Of a stretch of DNA of 64,000 nucleotides, positions 10,460-20,159 are shown piece by piece; the first letter of the stretch is position 1; each line of letters starts with the position of its first letter. The stretch comes from Closterium sp. NIES-65 (lineage: Eukaryota; Streptophyta; Zygnematophyceae; Desmidiales; Closteriaceae). The stretch lies in the NCBI GenBank assembly GCA_948144175.1, contig CANXME010002654.1, positions 1 to 64,000 on the forward strand, given 5' to 3'. A model generated the notes under the pieces. It was not told where the DNA came from. It ran no database searches and saw nothing but the letters and a program-made list of their open reading frames with translations. The position numbers were made by a program, and so were the translations under genes.

Positions 10460-11990
10460 ACCATCCTTTCCTTTGGGTGTCGTTCAGACGTCATCTCCTG
10501 CTCTGGTTCTGCCGCGTAACCCCGGAACCTTCTTATGACTCGGTCTGGCCGATCTGCGCGTCCCTGCCCATCGCTGCGGAGCCGGATCTCCTCCCTCTGT
10601 CGCGGTGCTTGCACCATCAGCACGAACTCGGCTTCGCTCCCTTCTCCCTCTTCTTCCTTCGCGAGCATAGCCGGCTCTCTCCGTGCACCGCCCTCCAGCT
10701 CTCGAATCCTTACCTGTAGCTGCTGAAGCGGATTCTCCAGAACTTCCTTGCTCCTCGGTCCTGCCGAGCCGGGCCGGCGACTGTAGCAATCCTGTGTGCG
10801 ATGCCCGCGTCTCCCGCGGTTCCCGCAGCTAGGGATTTCGGGGCAGTCTCGGCGGAGGTGTCCCTCCTCTTGGCAGTGATCGCACTTCGGTGGCCTGCTG
10901 GAGTCCCTCTGCAGATGCCCCTCCTGGCCACACCGGTGACACTTGCGCGTCTCGGTCTCGGCGCCCCCGTCCTCCTGCCGGGAATTTCCCCCGTTGAAAC
11001 GGCCGACCACGCGGGCCTGCGCCGCTCCTCCGGTTGCATCCCTCCCCTCTCCATTTCGTACAGCCGCAGACCCATCTCTTGCTTCTTGGCCAGCTCGTAC
11101 GCGTGTTCCAGTGTGGCCGCCGGTCCCATCTCGAAGACTCTCCCTCGTACTTCACTTGCCACCCTTTCGTCCAAGCTGTTTAGGAATTTCGTCACGAGCC
11201 TCCATTCGTCGCGACACTCCATGTCTGAGGCTAGCTCCCGCAGTCGGCCATAGGTTGCCAGCAAGGACTCTCCAGGCTTCTTCCGAAATTATGCGAACTC
11301 TTTCATCCGCTCAGGTGTCTGCACTGGGAAGTGTCGGCAAAGCGTCGCGAAGAACTGCGTCACCACTTCCCACGTGACCCCAGCTGCCGATTCGCTGAGC
11401 ATGCGCTCCAATTCCATGCCGTACGCCGTCTCCTCCGCTTCTCCCGTGACCGTGTTTGAAAGTCCTCAGAAAAAGTCTTCGGGCTCCAGCCCATCCTTCA
11501 TCCAGCGGTATTGCGCGTTGCGGATCTGCATCATGCAGTTCTTAAGGCTGCTTCCCACGCCCGGAGTGCCTGCAAACCGTTCCGGCACCTCGATCTTTGG
11601 CAGCGCCGCATACCGCACAGGCGGGCGCATGACCTCGGTGTTGTGATGTTCTGACAGGGAGAATCTCCTGGTCTGTCGGAGCAGCTCGCCTTCCGCACTC
11701 GTGCCTTGTGCGGCATCTCCGCTCCGCGGCGGCTCAACGGTCTCACCCACTTCTGCGAGGGGTCTACCGGACGAGCTGTGAAAGGCGTCAAGCCCCCCGG
11801 TCGGCAGGTCACTCATGCTGTGCCTCCGATGCGGCGCCGTGTACGCTTCTCTCGTCGGCGCGCCTCCAGATCCTCCTGCTTGCGTGCCGACGGTCTCTCC
11901 CACCGCGTCTCCTGCTCGCCATCCTGGAGTCGCCATCACCGGCGGATCCGGAGGCAATTCGTATCATCTTCCAGAGCGTAGCTGCATTCA
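10405..11990 (-). mobile_element. Gypsy-A gag region with zinc knuckles
   Basis: The capsid-like part includes WRLVTKFLNSLDERVASEV (about 11,150-11,220), typical of the retrotransposon gag domain. It is followed near 10,790-10,950 by zinc-knuckle segments CHRCGQEGHLQRD and CDHCQEEGHLRRDC, plus a further knuckle-like stretch. These would bind element RNA. The region is broken in places. Confidence 0.8.
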
Positions 11991-12030
11991 CCGATGCGTC
12001 CTATCTTGTGGTGAGATTTCCTTCGTCGTA

Positions 12031-12677
12031 TGTCAGAAAACCTCACTAACCCATCTAGGCCGACTAGCTGGCTCCTGGTATTCTTGATTCTACCCGTGTT
12101 GGTTTAAAAGGTTTACATTGAGAAAAAGCAGGAAACATACGACGAAGCACCTAGCACTAGGGCTCAGTAGCTCTATGTACAAGATGAGATTGACTGCCCT
12201 AGCCTAGTGCTTCAGCGGAAAGGACAGACAGAGATCATGCGTGAGCGAGGCTCGGGCTTCCCGAGTCGTATGTACAAGCCGCTGGCGGTTTGGGGCTGCA
12301 TGTGGTTTGGCACCAGAAACTGTGCCAGCTGCCCGGTTGTCTCGCATGTGCACTTGCAGCCCTCGCCACCTGTCGGCCGTGCTGCTCGTATCCTCGTTAG
12401 CAGCGCTCCGCCCTGCCACAGCACAGAACAGCATTCATACAAAGAAAACACGCAAAACCCCCCCCCAAAACCCTCTCCCGACATTCACTTGCTCAAGGCT
12501 CGTCCTCGCTATGGTACAAAATATGTACACCGCAGCCCGTTCGTCTGCTGCTCCTTGTTCCGCTTACACTTGCCCCAATGAAACTCATCTCACTGATTTG
12601 TCATGCACACGCCTTATGCCACAGCTGCTGTCTCGGCATAATGTTGCCCTCCATAGTCTACATAATACCACGACAGT
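12031..12677 (-). repeat. Gypsy-A terminal repeat block Y, right copy (5' LTR side)
   Basis: Nearly identical to 4,872-5,516. On the minus strand it lies upstream of gag. The 14-bp minisatellite starts immediately beyond its right end, where block X would be expected if the two LTRs were alike. Confidence 0.75.
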
Positions 12678-13835
12678 GCATCTCCGTGCGTGCATCCCCG
12701 TGCGTGCATCCCCGTGGGTGCATCCCCGTGCGTGCATCACCGTGTGTGCATCACCGTTTGTCCATCACCGTGTGTGCATCCCCGTGTGTGCATCACCGTG
12801 TGTGCATCCCCGTGTGTGCATCCCCGTGTGTGCATCACCGTGTGTGCATCACCGTGTGTGCATCACCGTGTATGCATCACCGTGTGTGCATCACTGTTTG
12901 TGCATAACCGTGTGTGCATCACCGTGTGTGCATCACCATGTGTGCATCACCGTGTGTGCATCCCCGTGTGTGCATCCCCGTGTGTGCATCACCGTGTGTG
13001 CATCCCCGTGTGTGCATCACCGTGTGTGCATCCCAGTGTGTGCATCACCGTGTGTGCACCCCCGTGTGTGCACCCCCGTGTGTGCACCCCCGTGTGTGCA
13101 CCCCCGTGTGTGCACGCCCGTGTGCGCATCCCCGTGTGCGCATCCCCGTGTGCGCATCCCCGTGTGCGCATCCCCGTGTGCGCATCCCCGTGTGCGCATC
13201 CCCGTGTGCGCATCCCCGTGTGCGCATCCCCGTGTGTGCATCCCCGTGTGTGCATCCCCGTGTGTGCATCCCCGTGTGTGCATCCCCGTGTGTGCATCAC
13301 CGTGTGTTTCATCACCGTGTGTGCATCCGTGTGTGCATCAGTGTGTGCATCCGTGTGTGCATCCCCGTGTGTGCATCCCCGTGTGTGCATCACCGTGTGT
13401 GCATCACCGTGTGTGCATCAACGTGTGTGCATCACCGTGTGTGCATCACCGTGTGTGCATCACTGTGTGTGCATCACCGTGTGTGCATCACCGTGTGTGC
13501 ATCACCGTGTGTGCATCACCGTGTGTGCATCATCGTGTGTGCATCATCCGTGTGTGCATCACCGTGTGTGCATCCCCGTGTGTGCATCACCGTGTGTGCA
13601 TCACCGTGTGTGCATCCCGTGTGTGCATCCCGTGTGTGCATCCCGGGTGTGCATCACCGTGTGTGCATCCCCGTGTGTGCATCACCGTGTGTGCATCCCC
13701 GTATGTGCATCCCCGTGTGTGCATCACCGTGTGTGCATCACAGTGTGTGCATCACCGTGTGTGCATCACCATGTGTGCATCCCCGTGTGTGCATCACCGT
13801 GTGTGCATCACCATGTGTGCATGCGTTTATATCAA
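12678..13835. repeat. 14-bp minisatellite, about 80 copies
   Basis: Units are gtgtgcatcaccgt or gtgtgcatccccgt, with a block of gtgcgcatccccgt variants at 13,120-13,235. The 14-bp period opens all three plus-strand frames, giving Cys/Val/His-rich translations that I regard as artefacts. It lies just upstream of the first recognisable TBC exon, so it may be intronic. Confidence 0.93.
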
Positions 13836-13865
13836 TGTGCATGTGCTTGCATATGTCATGTGCAT

Positions 13866-13970
13866 TCATGTGTGAGAATGCCTGTGAATGCCCGTGTGTG
13901 TGACTTCCCCTATGTGTGAATGCCCGTTTGTGTGAATGCCCGTTCGTGTGAATGCCCGTTCGTATGATTG
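13866..13970. repeat. Short array of a 16-bp unit
   Basis: About four units related to gtgtgaatgcccgttc follow the 14-bp array. Confidence 0.6.
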
Positions 13971-13997
13971 ACGATGTGTGCCCCTGTAGCCCCCACA

Positions 13998-14397
13998 CAC
14001 ACAGCTGCAAGTGCGCATGTACCAGCTCACCCACCTGCAGTGCGCATGTACCAGCTCACCCACCTGCAAGTGCGCATGTACCAGCTCACCCACCTGCAAG
14101 TGCGCATGTATCAGCTCACCCACCTGCAAGTGCGCATGTACCAGCTCACCCACCTGCAAGTGCGCATGTACCAGCTCACCCAGCTGCAAGTGCGCATGTA
14201 CCAGCTCACCCAGCTGCAAGTGCGCATGTACCAGCTCACCCAGCTGCAATTGCGCATGTACCAGCTCACCCAGCTGCAAGTGCGCATGTACCAGCTCACC
14301 CAGCTGCAAGTGCGCATGTACCAGCTCACCCAGCTGCAAGTGCGCATGTACCAGCTCACCCAGCTGCAAGTGCGCATGTACCAGCTCACCCACCACT
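13998..14397 (+). repeat. 30-bp in-frame minisatellite in a TBC exon, about 13 copies
   Basis: The unit tgcgcatgtaccagctcacc plus cacctgcaag encodes ten residues (VRMYQLTHLQ or TQLQ). It matches the TBC segment (M)YQL..L that precedes LPRVRAFFEHLDIKP. One early unit is 29 bp. All plus-strand frames are open, so the frame used in the mature mRNA is not certain. Confidence 0.85.
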
Positions 14398-17300
14398 CAT
14401 CCACACTCTGCCACGCGTGCGTGCCTTCTTCGAACACCTCGACATCAAACCCGTATGACACACCCAATGCCACGCTATGCCATGCCACGCTATGCCATGC
14501 CACGCTATGCCATGCCACGCTATGCCATACCACGCTATGCCATGCCACGCTATGCCATGCCCACGCTATGCCATGCCATGTTATGCCATGCCACTCTATG
14601 TCATGCCACGTTATGCCATGTGCCACACTATGCCATGCCACGCTATGCCATGCCATGTTATGCCATGCCACTCTATGTCATGCCACGTTATGCCATGTGC
14701 CACACTATGCCATGCCACGCTATGCCATGCCACGCTATGCCATGCCACTCTATGCCATGCCCTGCTATGCCATGCCACGCTATGCCATGCCATGCTATGC
14801 CATGCCACTCTATGCCATGCCACGCTATGCCATGCCATGCTATGCCATGCCACTCTATGCCATGCCACGCTATGCCATGCCACGCTATGCCATGCCACAC
14901 TATGCCATGCCACGCCATTCTATGCCACGCTATGCCATGCCAGGCTATGCCATGCCGCGGCCCACACTATGCCATGCCACGCCATGCCATGTCATGCCAT
15001 GCTATGCTAGCCGACGCCGGGCCATGCCATACCTGTTCTTCTGATGTGTCTCAGCTATTGTGTTCAATCACCATGCCTCACAACACCATGCTCTCTTCAG
15101 CTTTGACACGGCATCCCAACACTACAGCAAACCACTATTCTTTTCATCGTTGTTCCCCTCTCCCCTCACCCCATGCACTCCACCCCCCGCCACGGCCCAC
15201 CCCAACATCACCTTACCACCTCCAATCCACCCCTTCCCCTCCGCTCACTTGCTTGCCATTCTCTGCCACCTCTGTGGGCTCCAGAAACTTGCATCCCTTT
15301 TCCCCATCCAACCCGCTTCCTCCACTCTCTTGGTGTCTCTCACTCCGTCAGTGCCAATCTCGTGTCCCTGTGCTTGCCTCTATCCTCGTGTCCCTGTGCT
15401 TGCCTCTATCCTCGTGTCCCTGTGCTTGCCTCTATCCTCGTGTCCCTGTGCTTGCCTCTATCCTCGTGTCCCTGTGCTTGCCTCTATCCTCGTGTCCCTG
15501 TGCTTGCCTCTATCCTCGTGTCCCTGTGCTTGCCTCTATCCTCGTGTCCCTGTGCTTGCCTCTATCCTCGTGTCCCTGTGCTTGCCTCTATCCTCGTGTC
15601 CCTGTGCTTGCCTCTATCCTCGGGTCCCTGTGCTTGCCTCTATCCTCTTGCCTCCGTGTGCTTCCCTCACTTTCATCCACCCCCTTTCTTCCGCCCCCTT
15701 GGTGCCTCTCATCTCTCATTTCTCATCTCTCATTTCTCATCTCTCATCTCTCATTTCTCATCTCTCATCTCTCAAGTCTCATCTCTCGTCTCTCATCTCG
15801 CATCACGGCAGTGGAGCAGGCCACGCCAATTGTCTTCAAGCTCGCCATCGTTCTCCTGCAGGTATCTTCCCTCTTACCTCCTCGCACCTCGCACCTCATC
15901 CCACCTCCTACCATCTCTTGCCATGCATCTCTCACCCACTTCCCATCACCCACCTCTCCTCTCCTCCCACAAATCCCCTCATACTTCCCATTCTCCTCCC
16001 CCCGTCCCTTTCCCCTGCTCTTCCTCCCAGTTCCCCCCCCCTGTCCCCTCCCCCCGACCCCTCCCCCGGTCCCCTCCCCCTTTCAACTTCCCACATCCCC
16101 TCCCACACCAGGTGGGCCGGCGGCAGCTGCAGCAGTGCCCGGAGATGGAGCACGCCATGTGCCTACTGCGCACAACTAAAAGTGCCTCACTTCACCACCT
16201 CATACCACACAGCCCCTCTCTGTACATCATGGTACCCCACATTCCCTCAAAGTGCCTCACGAGTTTTCAAGCGTGCGAGCTGGTTGGAGATTGTAGGTCT
16301 CTTTGGCTCGTCAGATATGGAATGCTTCAAATATGCAATATGATTTTACTTTTGTATTTGAAATCGCATCCACCCATTCCACGGTCACACATGTTCTCTC
16401 CTCGCACCTCACCTCACCTCACCTCTCTCTCACGCTCTTCAGTGCCTAAGAGCCTTCCTTCAGCTCTGCCTGCACTCCTGTCTCCTGTTTGTATGTGTCC
16501 ATGCATTTCTGTGTGTGTCCATGTGCATGTTTGTGTATGTATCTGTGGTTGTGTTTTTGTTTGTGTGTGCGCGCGTGTGTGCGTGCGTATGTGTGAGTGC
16601 GTGCATGTGTCTCCTCTGACGTGCATGTGTGCATGCATGGTACCAGGCGGTGAGCGAGGAGGAGATGGAGGAGCTGGTGTGCAAGGCCGTGCGGGTGGAG
16701 CTGGTGTGCAAGGCCGTGCGGGTGGAGCTGGTGTGCAAGGCCGTGCGGGTGGAGCTGGTGTGCAAGGCCGTGCGGGTGGAGCTGGTGTGCAAGGCCGTGC
16801 GGGTGGAGCTGGTGTGCAAGGCCGTGCGGGTGGAGCTGGTGTGCAAGGCCGTGCGGGTGGAGCTGGTGTGCAAGGCCGTGCGGGTGGAGCTGGTGTGCAA
16901 GGCCGTGCGGGTGGAGCTGGTGTGCAAGGCCGTGCGGGTGGAGCTGGTGTGCAAGGCCGTGCGGGTGGAGCTGGTGTGCAAGGCCGTGCGGGTGGAGCTG
17001 GTGTGCAAGGCCGTGCGGGTGGAGCTGGTGTGCAAGGCCGTGCGGGTGGAGCTGGTGTGCAAGGCCGTGCGGGTGGAGCTGGTGTGCAAGGCCGTGCGGG
17101 TGGAGCTGGTGTGCAAGGCCGTGCGGGTGGAGCTGGTGTGCAAGGCCGTGCGGGTGGAGCTGGTGTGCAAGGCCGTGCGGGTGGAGCTGGTGTGCAAGGC
17201 CGTGCGGGTGGAGCTGGTGTGCAAGGCCGTGCGGGTGGAGCTGGTGTGCAAGGCCGTGCGGGTGGATCTTGTGTGCAAGGCCATGCGGGTGAATCTGCCC

Positions 17301-19076
17301 TTTGAGAGCCTGCTGCGACCCACTCCCCACACCGTGCTGCGACCCACTCCCCACACCGTGCTGCCTCTGCACGTGCATCGAAACACATTCACTCCCTTCC
17401 TCTCCACCTGCACTCCCTATCTCGTTTCACACCTCAGCGTGCATTACCATCGCCTCCACTCTTCCCTCCCTCTTGAACTCTCCCTAAACTTCTACATGTT
17501 TGCACCATTTCTCATATGACTCATTCCCTCCCCCTCAGATCCTCTTCCTTTTTCTTTATCTCCCTTCCCCAAACGCTCTCTCACTTTCTCATGCTGTCTC
17601 CTACCTGCCTCTCCCCGCCCCTTCCCTCCTCACCTGGTCGCCCAGAGTACGATCTGCTGGCAAGGGGAGGCGGCAGCGGCAGCAAGGGACGTGCAGGCAG
17701 CAAGGGACGTGCAGGCAGCAAGGGACGTGCAGGCAGCAAGGGACGTGCAGGCAGCAAGGGACGTGCAGGCAGCAAGGGACGTGCAGGCAGCAAGGGACGT
17801 GCAGGCAGCAGCAGAGGCGAGTGAGGCGGCAGCGCTGTCGTGAGGAGCCAACCGGCAGCAGGTGGAGGCGCGGCTCTGCCATGCCACGCTCGTGCGTGCT
17901 GCCAGGAGAGACAAAGGGATGGGGGGACGAGGGTGGGGGAGGGGGAGTCGTGTTTAGAGTCGACTCAAAACACGGCTCTGCCATGCCACGCTCGTGCCTG
18001 CTACCATGATAGGGGGGGGGAGGGGGGGGAAGAGGGGGATGGGGGGAGGGAGGAAGGGGGAGAGGGAGGGGCTGGATGAGGGAGTTTTATTGCAGTGTTG
18101 ATGCCTGTCCAGCCATTTCTTTCCATGGACAATGCAAGGACTCGCATCCTCTCCTGCTGTACGCGCATGCTCTCATACACTACATTCACCCATGCATGCA
18201 TACCCTTTCTTTCCCCTCGCTGCTCTCCTCCCCTCCCACCAAACCAAATCAATCACCACGGCAGGCCATCAAGCAAGGCGAGCGCCAGGCAGCCCACATC
18301 ACATCACAGCTGCCCTGACCGACTCCACCTCGTGCCACCGCTCGTCCTCCTCCCCTCCCGCGTGCCCACCACCACACGCTGTTACGAAGCCCCTCACTTG
18401 CTCACCCGCTACCACCATCCATGCCTCTGTCTCGCATGCTGCGTTGCACATGGGTAATGGGGTAGGAGGAGCTGCAGAGAGGAGTGATGAAGGCAGGGTC
18501 ACAGGGGACCGAAGTGAAGGATGGGTGGTGAGTGGCCGGGCTGGCGGGGACGGCTGTTTGCTGTTGAATGGTAGTGGGGCGTGGGGGCTTGAAAGCTCAA
18601 GAGTTGAGCACTTGGAGGGACGGCGGCCCTTGGAGGGCGGTGAGGGAGAGGAGAGAGCGTGTGAGGAGGAGGGAGTGTGTGAGGAGGAGGGAGTGTGTGA
18701 GGAGGAGGGAGTGTGTGAGGAGGAGGGAGTGTGTGAGGAGGACCTACCACTGGTGGACACAGTGCAGCGGTGGGAGGAGCGGGTGGCAGTGGTGGGAAGG
18801 GGAGCGGGAGGAAGGGGGGGCAGCACTGTGGAGGCGCTGAGAGCAGTGAGAGCAGCGCAGCAGGAGTGGGTGCAGGTGGGGCTGGCACTGGCACTGGCGG
18901 AGAGGCAGGTGGCCTGCCGCCTCGACATGGGATGGGAGCGTCTGCCAGCGACCCTTGAGGCGCGCTGGGAGCTGTCATGGGTGGCGGGGCGCATGAGGTG
19001 GTGGTTGTGGAGGAGGTGGGGGGCTGTGTGGGGGAGAAAGCAGCATATGGACGTGTGGCAGCATGCACCAGTATGA
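13998..19076 (+). CDS. TBC-domain (Rab GTPase-activating) protein, partial gene with several exons
   Basis: Several plus-strand segments match, in order, the second half of a TBC domain of the EVI5 kind. (1) MYQLTHL, expanded by a 30-bp repeat, then LPRVRAFFEHLDIKP with a donor (ccc|gtatga) after 14,452. (2) Exon 15,812-15,861 (cggcag|tgg to ctgcag|gtatct), encoding EQATPIVFKLAIVLLQ. (3) From 16,112 (acaccag|gtg), RRQLQQCPEMEHAMCLLR. (4) From 16,647 (taccag|gcg), AVSEEEMEELVCKAVRV, expanded by a 27-bp repeat to about 17,288. (5) From about 17,648, EYDLLAR, then an 18-bp repeat. A last long frame (about 18,300-19,076) ends in ALRAVRAAQQEWVQVGLALA and a stop. The segment that should carry LYA..WFLTLF was not found between 14,452 and 15,812. 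The 5' exons are also not seen, and the frame across the first array is uncertain. TBC proteins stimulate GTP hydrolysis by Rab GTPases at membranes. The gene may be degenerate or misassembled. Confidence 0.55.
14465..15005. repeat. 15-bp minisatellite (ctatgccatgccacg), about 36 copies
   Basis: It follows the donor after LDIKP, so it is probably intronic. Units vary (cacgctatgccatgc, cactctatgccatgc). The predicted CHATLCHA- and WHSVAWHS-type translations are artefacts of the repeat. Confidence 0.9.
15005..15350. other. Non-repetitive stretch where a TBC exon would be expected
   Basis: This lies between the 15-bp and 26-bp arrays. I searched by eye for the usual WFLT and FP...R.WD segments of a TBC domain and did not find them. 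It is pyrimidine-rich and looks intronic. Confidence 0.4.
15353..15650. repeat. 26-bp minisatellite, about 11 copies
   Basis: The unit is gtgtccctgtgcttgcctct plus atcctc. It lies in the presumed intron upstream of the TBC exon at 15,812. The 26-bp unit would not keep a reading frame. Confidence 0.9.
15712..15808. repeat. Pyrimidine repeat (tctcatctctcatt) abutting a splice acceptor
   Basis: Units of 6-7 bp and 13-14 bp (tctcat, tctcatt) run up to catcacggcag, the acceptor of the exon at 15,812. The array supplies the polypyrimidine tract. Confidence 0.75.
16660..17288 (+). repeat. 27-bp in-frame minisatellite in a TBC exon, about 22 copies
   Basis: The unit gagctggtgtgcaaggccgt plus gcgggtg encodes nine residues, ELVCKAVRV, repeated almost without change. 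It begins right after AVSEEEMEELVCKAV and ends at gccatgcgg|gtgaat, a possible donor. Each unit also contains a cgg|gtggag donor-like site. Near identity of the units indicates recent expansion or homogenisation. Confidence 0.9.
17312..17364. repeat. 24-bp duplication (ctgcgacccactccccacac plus cgtg)
   Basis: Two tandem copies lie just downstream of the 27-bp array, probably within the following intron. Confidence 0.8.
17680..17815 (+). repeat. 18-bp in-frame minisatellite, about 7-8 copies
   Basis: The unit caagggacgtgcaggcag follows the EYDLLAR segment of the TBC gene. The three plus-strand frames read GSKGRA, RQQGTC or AARDVQ repeats. The last continues as a helical Ala-rich stretch (AAAEASEAAAL), which would suit a coiled coil after a TBC domain, but I cannot decide the frame. 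Confidence 0.85.
18000..18075. repeat. Poly-G-rich tract
   Basis: Runs of eight or nine G with scattered A, in a presumed intron. Confidence 0.7.
18655..18742 (+). repeat. 18-bp in-frame minisatellite, about 5 copies
   Basis: The unit gaggaggagggagtgtgt encodes EEEGVC. It lies in the last long open frame of the presumed TBC gene and precedes DLPLVDTVQRWEERV. Confidence 0.85.
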
Positions 19077-19079
19077 TGC

Positions 19080-19695
19080 ATGGAAGAGATCATGAGTCAT
19101 GAGTTGAAATTGTCTCTCAACCATGCCTCGTGGTTGTGTCCTTGTTGAAATTGCATGACTTCACCAGGCTTGAGGCTTTGTTGTATTATTGCTGCACTGT
19201 TGTAATTCCATGTTTACAGCCACGGGTTAGGGAGGGGGGTTTGCCAATGTGCACTAATTTGGGGTATTATGGCCTGTAATTTCCACGCACATCTCGTTTT
19301 GACGAAATTGATCGGAAGTTGGTCTGGAAGTTAAAGCCCGAGTACCGCATGGTTTTTTCAAGTTCAAGATTCTTGCCCAAAAACAGGGTTACCTTACTTT
19401 GTTTGAGAGAACTCTCGCGAGTCTGGGCCAACGCCTTGCGACACTCCCTCCTGATTGGCTTTTGTGCTCAATCGCAGAACTGAACCCCTCGTTGCTCACT
19501 CTGCTACGATGTTCTCCTCTCACATACCTTGAACACCTAGTTGTACTCATAGTCTGCCTAGCTCATTGCCGTAAGTAGGAAGCGCAAGCCAGTGCGGCAA
19601 AAGCTAGAACCCATAACGGTTTTTTTTACGGCAACTCACGTCACCACACTGTCGCGCCAATAGCTAGGCAGCTCAATCCTAGTGTCACACACGAT
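19080..19695. other. Unassigned region downstream of the TBC gene
   Basis: Non-repetitive sequence of ordinary composition after the stop at 19,076. The first 150 bp may be a 3' UTR. No further coding signal was recognised. Confidence 0.4.
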
Positions 19696-19726
19696 TTATA
19701 TTTTTATATATATATATATATATATT
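19696..19726. repeat. (AT)n microsatellite
   Basis: An uninterrupted alternating at tract of about 24 bp within an AT-rich stretch. Confidence 0.85.
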
Positions 19727-20159
19727 TGGCGTTGCACGTTACTCACACGGAACTTTCGTTCTACCGTACCAACACACAAACGAGTGCCCCACGTTTCCCG
19801 CGCTTCGTCAAAGGTGCTCCCCCTCGCCACTCGCGCCTGCTTTCGTCAATCGCGCCTGCCCGGGTTAGCGTGCTTCCCCTCGTCACCCGCTCTCTCCCCG
19901 GCATCTGTCCTCTCGACCCCTCGTCGCGCGCTTTCCCCCTGTCACGCGCGTTTCCCCTCGTCACGCGCTCTCCTCCCCTCGTCCCGTGCTCAACCATTCA
20001 CTCACGCTCCAGGGTAGATCACCCGTTGAAACAGACGTCACGCGCAGCAACTCGTTGCCCCAGTTGCTCCTCTAAGCCCTCGCCTCCCGTTGTCGCCTCC
20101 GCCACCCCAATCGGACAGCGTTTTGAACCCCTCTCTGCTCCCCACCATCCTCCCCCCAG

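Larger units (their letters stand above)
4690..12677 (-). mobile_element. Gypsy-A: Gypsy-type LTR retrotransposon with a methyltransferase-like domain
   Basis: On the minus strand the order is gag with zinc knuckles, aspartic protease, a cytosine-5 methyltransferase-like domain, reverse transcriptase, RNase H, integrase. Terminal repeat blocks are present. Block Y (about 640 bp) occurs at 4,872-5,516 and 12,031-12,677. Block X (about 180 bp) occurs at 4,690-4,868 and 5,520-5,698. A purine-rich stretch (aaagggggcaag, minus strand) lies just inside 5,699, where a 3' LTR would begin. The two Y copies differ by few changes, so the insertion looks fairly recent. The coding region is broken in several places. 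Domain order puts it in the Gypsy (Ty3) superfamily. Confidence 0.85.

Noticed and set aside
12678-13835. CRISPR-like array
   Set aside because: Units are only 14 bp, contiguous and without unique spacers, and the context is eukaryotic.
12241-13919. Long open frames rich in Cys, Val and His (CASPCVHPRVC repeats), up to 544 codons
   Set aside because: They follow the 14-bp minisatellite, are open in all plus-strand frames, and share no similarity with a protein family.
16414-17413. Minus-strand frames of more than 300 codons opposite the 27-bp array
   Set aside because: They are shadows of the same repeat. The plus strand has the TBC similarity and splice sites.
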